In this document: positions 6,121 to 7,778 of the stretch, piece by piece
How positions within the stretch are numbered: the stretch's first letter is position 1
Layout of the letters: the number at the start of each line of letters is the position of its first letter
NCBI GenBank assembly: GCA_002728915.1
Contig: PBWE01000029.1
Location: 11,099 to 18,876 of the forward strand
Length of the DNA: 7,778 bases
Source of the DNA: Micrococcales bacterium
Lineage (GTDB): Bacteria > Actinomycetota > Actinomycetes > S36-B12
Direction of reading: 5' to 3'
Program-made: the position numbers and the translations under genes
The notes under the pieces: model-generated
What the model saw: the letters and a program-made list of their open reading frames with translations, nothing else
Databases searched by the model: none
What the model was told of the DNA's origin: nothing

Positions 6121-7080
6121 AAAATCGCTATCACCGGAGCGTCGGGGCTCATCGGATCGGCCCTGGTGCCCCACCTGAGGGCCCGCGGCGACGACGTTAT
6201 CCGCCTCGTTCGGCGCCCCGCCACCGCGCCGGATGAGGCGTCCTGGGACCCCAACGCCGGGACCGTCGATCTCGACGCACTCGCCGGAGCCGAGGCCGTC
6301 GTCCACCTCGCCGGTGCCGGCGTGGGCGACCACCGCTGGAGCGATGACTACAAGAAGCTGATCCTGGACTCGCGGGTGCACGGCACCCACACCATCGTGC
6401 GTGCGATGACCGAACTGGACCTTCCGCCCCGCGCGTTGATCGCCGGATCGGCCATCGGGTGGTACGGCGACACCGGTGACCACGCCGTCGACGAATCAGC
6501 ACCGGCCGGGACCGGCTTCCTCGCCGACGTGGTGCGCGCCTGGGAAGCCGCCGCCGAACCCGCAATCGCCGCAGGCATCCGGGTGGTCCACGCCCGCACC
6601 GGACTCGTCGTCAGTGCGCCCGACAGCACGATGGGACCCCTGGTATCCATCCTGAAAGTCGCGGTCGGCGGGACGTCCGGTGGCTCCGGGGGTGCCTTTG
6701 GCCCGCTCATCCCGTCCGTCCGATTGAACCTCGCCGGCCGCCTCGGCCCGGGAACTCAATACTGGTCGTGGATCTCGCTGCGCGATGAGGTCAACGCCTT
6801 GACGTTCCTGCTCGACAACGACGACATCAGCGGGCCCGTCAACCTGACCGGCCCCACCCCGGTCACGAACGCTGAAGTCACCGAGGTGTTGAAGCAGGAG
6901 ATCGGTCGCGCCTGGCTGCCGCCGATTCCAACGTTCGCCATCAAGGCGCTGCTTGGCGAATTCTCGATCGAAGTGCTCGGCTCCGCCCGGGTTCTGCCGT
7001 CGGTCTTGACCGAGGCGGGCTTCTCCTTCCAGGACACCACCGTCGAGTCAGCGATACGCACCGCCCTCGAGAGCTCCTAG
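6118..7080 (+). CDS. TIGR01777 / YfcH-type epimerase-like SDR protein
   Basis: This is a cytoplasmic NAD(P)-binding Rossmann protein of the extended/atypical SDR class, whose members (YfcH, SDR39U1, Rv2216) have no firmly known substrate. The 320 residues begin with the nucleotide motif TGASGLIGSAL (6-16). They continue with VVHLAGAGVGDHRW (61-74), the SAIGWYGDTG active-site region (111-120), GTGFLADVVRAWE (131-143), RTGLVVS (160-166), QYWSWISLRDEV (214-225) and GPVNLTGPTPVTNAE (239-253), all in family order. The C-terminal part has the DUF1731-like helix-rich end typical of the family. A gly-rich stretch at about 172-207 is longer than in Rv2216 as I recall it, giving a protein some 20 residues above the usual 295-305. 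A gene of this family follows the E2 gene in many actinobacteria, here separated from it by the exchanger. The start is chosen because MKIAITGASG is the standard N-terminus. Confidence 0.92.
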   Translation: MKIAITGASGLIGSALVPHLRARGDDVIRLVRRPATAPDEASWDPNAGTVDLDALAGAEAVVHLAGAGVGDHRWSDDYKKLILDSRVHGTHTIVRAMTELDLPPRALIAGSAIGWYGDTGDHAVDESAPAGTGFLADVVRAWEAAAEPAIAAGIRVVHARTGLVVSAPDSTMGPLVSILKVAVGGTSGGSGGAFGPLIPSVRLNLAGRLGPGTQYWSWISLRDEVNALTFLLDNDDISGPVNLTGPTPVTNAEVTEVLKQEIGRAWLPPIPTFAIKALLGEFSIEVLGSARVLPSVLTEAGFSFQDTTVESAIRTALESS

Positions 7081-7083
7081 CCG

Positions 7084-7778
7084 ATGACGCACCATGACGT
7101 CGTCATCGTCGGTGCCGGGCTCGCGGGTTTGGCCGCGGCCCGGGAACTGGCGATTCACGGCGTTGACGTTCAGGTATTCGAAGCCGCGGACGCTGTGGGA
7201 GGCCGCGTTCGCAGCGACATCGTCGATGGTTTCACCCTGGATCGTGGCTTCCAGCTCTACAACCCGGCGTATCCCGAAGCGGCGCGCGTCCTCGACCACG
7301 AAGCCCTGAACCTGCATCCCCTGACCCGGGGAATGGACATCGTTCGGTCCACCTCCACAGGCCGCGCAGTGCTGCGGCTCGCTGACCCCCGATCACCGGG
7401 CAATTGGCATACCTCTGCACTCTCCCGCGCGGCGGGCACGATCACCGGCAAGGCGCGGTTCGCGGCGTACGCGCGCACCGTCGCCAACTTGTCCGGCCAC
7501 CAGTTCGACGAGCGGGTCGACGAGCCAGCACAGGTAGCGCTCGCTCGGGCCGGCGTCGACGCGACGATGATCGACCACGTTATCCGCCCCTTTCTGACCG
7601 GTGTGTTTCTCGAACCGCACTTGATGACGTCGCGTCGCTTCATGGACGTGGTGCTCGCCAGTTTCGTAAAAGGAACGCCATCGCTGCCACAGACGGGCAT
7701 GCAGGCGATCCCCGACCAATTGCACGAGGCGCTACCCGAGGGGACCGTTCACCTAGCCTCACCTGTTCGCCGACTCAC
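7084..7778 (+). CDS. FAD-dependent oxidoreductase, amine-oxidase/phytoene-desaturase-like (N-terminal part, cut by window edge)
   Basis: The frame runs from ATG 7084 to the window end without a stop, giving 231 codons of a protein that is probably 400-450 residues. The N-terminus DVVIVGAGLAGLAAARELAIHGVDVQVFEA (5-34) is a dinucleotide-binding fold with GxGxxG at 10-15 and the ribose-binding acid E33. It is followed by VGGRVRS (38-44), the FAD signature of the amine oxidase / protoporphyrinogen oxidase / desaturase superfamily, and later by IRPFLTGVFLEP and LPQTGMQAIPDQL, which resemble actinobacterial NAD(P)/FAD-dependent oxidoreductases of unknown substrate. The start follows the SDR stop by three bases, in the same reading frame and without a good ribosome site, so translational coupling is likely. 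Nothing in this part identifies the substrate, and a carotenoid or amine role cannot be chosen. Confidence 0.88.
   Translation, partial: MTHHDVVIVGAGLAGLAAARELAIHGVDVQVFEAADAVGGRVRSDIVDGFTLDRGFQLYNPAYPEAARVLDHEALNLHPLTRGMDIVRSTSTGRAVLRLADPRSPGNWHTSALSRAAGTITGKARFAAYARTVANLSGHQFDERVDEPAQVALARAGVDATMIDHVIRPFLTGVFLEPHLMTSRRFMDVVLASFVKGTPSLPQTGMQAIPDQLHEALPEGTVHLASPVRRL

Noticed and set aside
5827..6483. 218-residue minus-strand open frame across the exchanger and SDR genes
   Set aside because: It has no recognisable domain, and both plus-strand genes it covers have clear family motifs and intact frames.
1..7778. Mobile elements, CRISPR arrays, tRNA or rRNA genes, phage or defence genes
   Set aside because: I saw no transposase or integrase motifs, no regularly spaced repeats and no RNA gene signatures. 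The window is densely packed with housekeeping-type genes.

Overview
The window is high-GC DNA (strong G/C preference at third codon positions) that looks like the chromosome of an actinobacterium (Actinomycetota). Three things support this. The gene order matches, from memory, the gcvT / pepB / dlaT / Rv2216 neighbourhood of Mycobacterium tuberculosis and the pepA-lpd-sucB run of Streptomyces. The E2 protein is of the multi-lipoyl actinobacterial SucB/DlaT type. The candidate promoters have TAnnnT -10 boxes like those of actinobacteria. I cannot fix the genus; a Mycobacterium is unlikely because lpd sits inside this cluster.

Layout. At the left edge, on the minus strand, is the 5' part of gcvT (glycine cleavage T-protein), cut by the window edge. 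It is divergent from a plus-strand run of six genes that fills the rest of the window: pepA (M17 leucyl aminopeptidase, 495-1982), lpd (dihydrolipoamide dehydrogenase E3, 2047-3417), sucB/dlaT (two-lipoyl-domain E2 acyltransferase, 3448-5235), a small CaCA-type cation exchanger-like membrane protein (5245-6060), a TIGR01777/YfcH-type SDR epimerase-like protein (6118-7080), and the N-terminal part of an FAD-dependent amine-oxidase/desaturase-like oxidoreductase (7084 to the edge). Gaps between plus-strand genes are 3-64 bp, which suggests one transcription unit with possible internal promoters. No stretch over 300 bp lacks a gene.

How the genes work together. E3 and E2 are shared parts of the 2-oxo acid dehydrogenase complexes: E2 carries the acyl group on lipoyl-lysine and E3 re-oxidises the dihydrolipoyl group. 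E3 also serves the glycine cleavage system, so the neighbouring T-protein gene fits a lipoate-linked one-carbon and central-carbon theme. lipB and lipA often follow this cluster in actinobacteria but are not inside the window. The roles of the exchanger-like, SDR and FAD proteins in this context are unknown.

Most of the window is housekeeping, and I see no mobile element, CRISPR array, RNA gene or defence system. The parts worth a second look are the compact overlapping divergent promoters with a probably leaderless pepA, the short divergent exchanger placed between E2 and the SDR protein, an apparent 22-residue insertion in the SDR protein, and the two highly similar lipoyl domains with their repeat-built linker.
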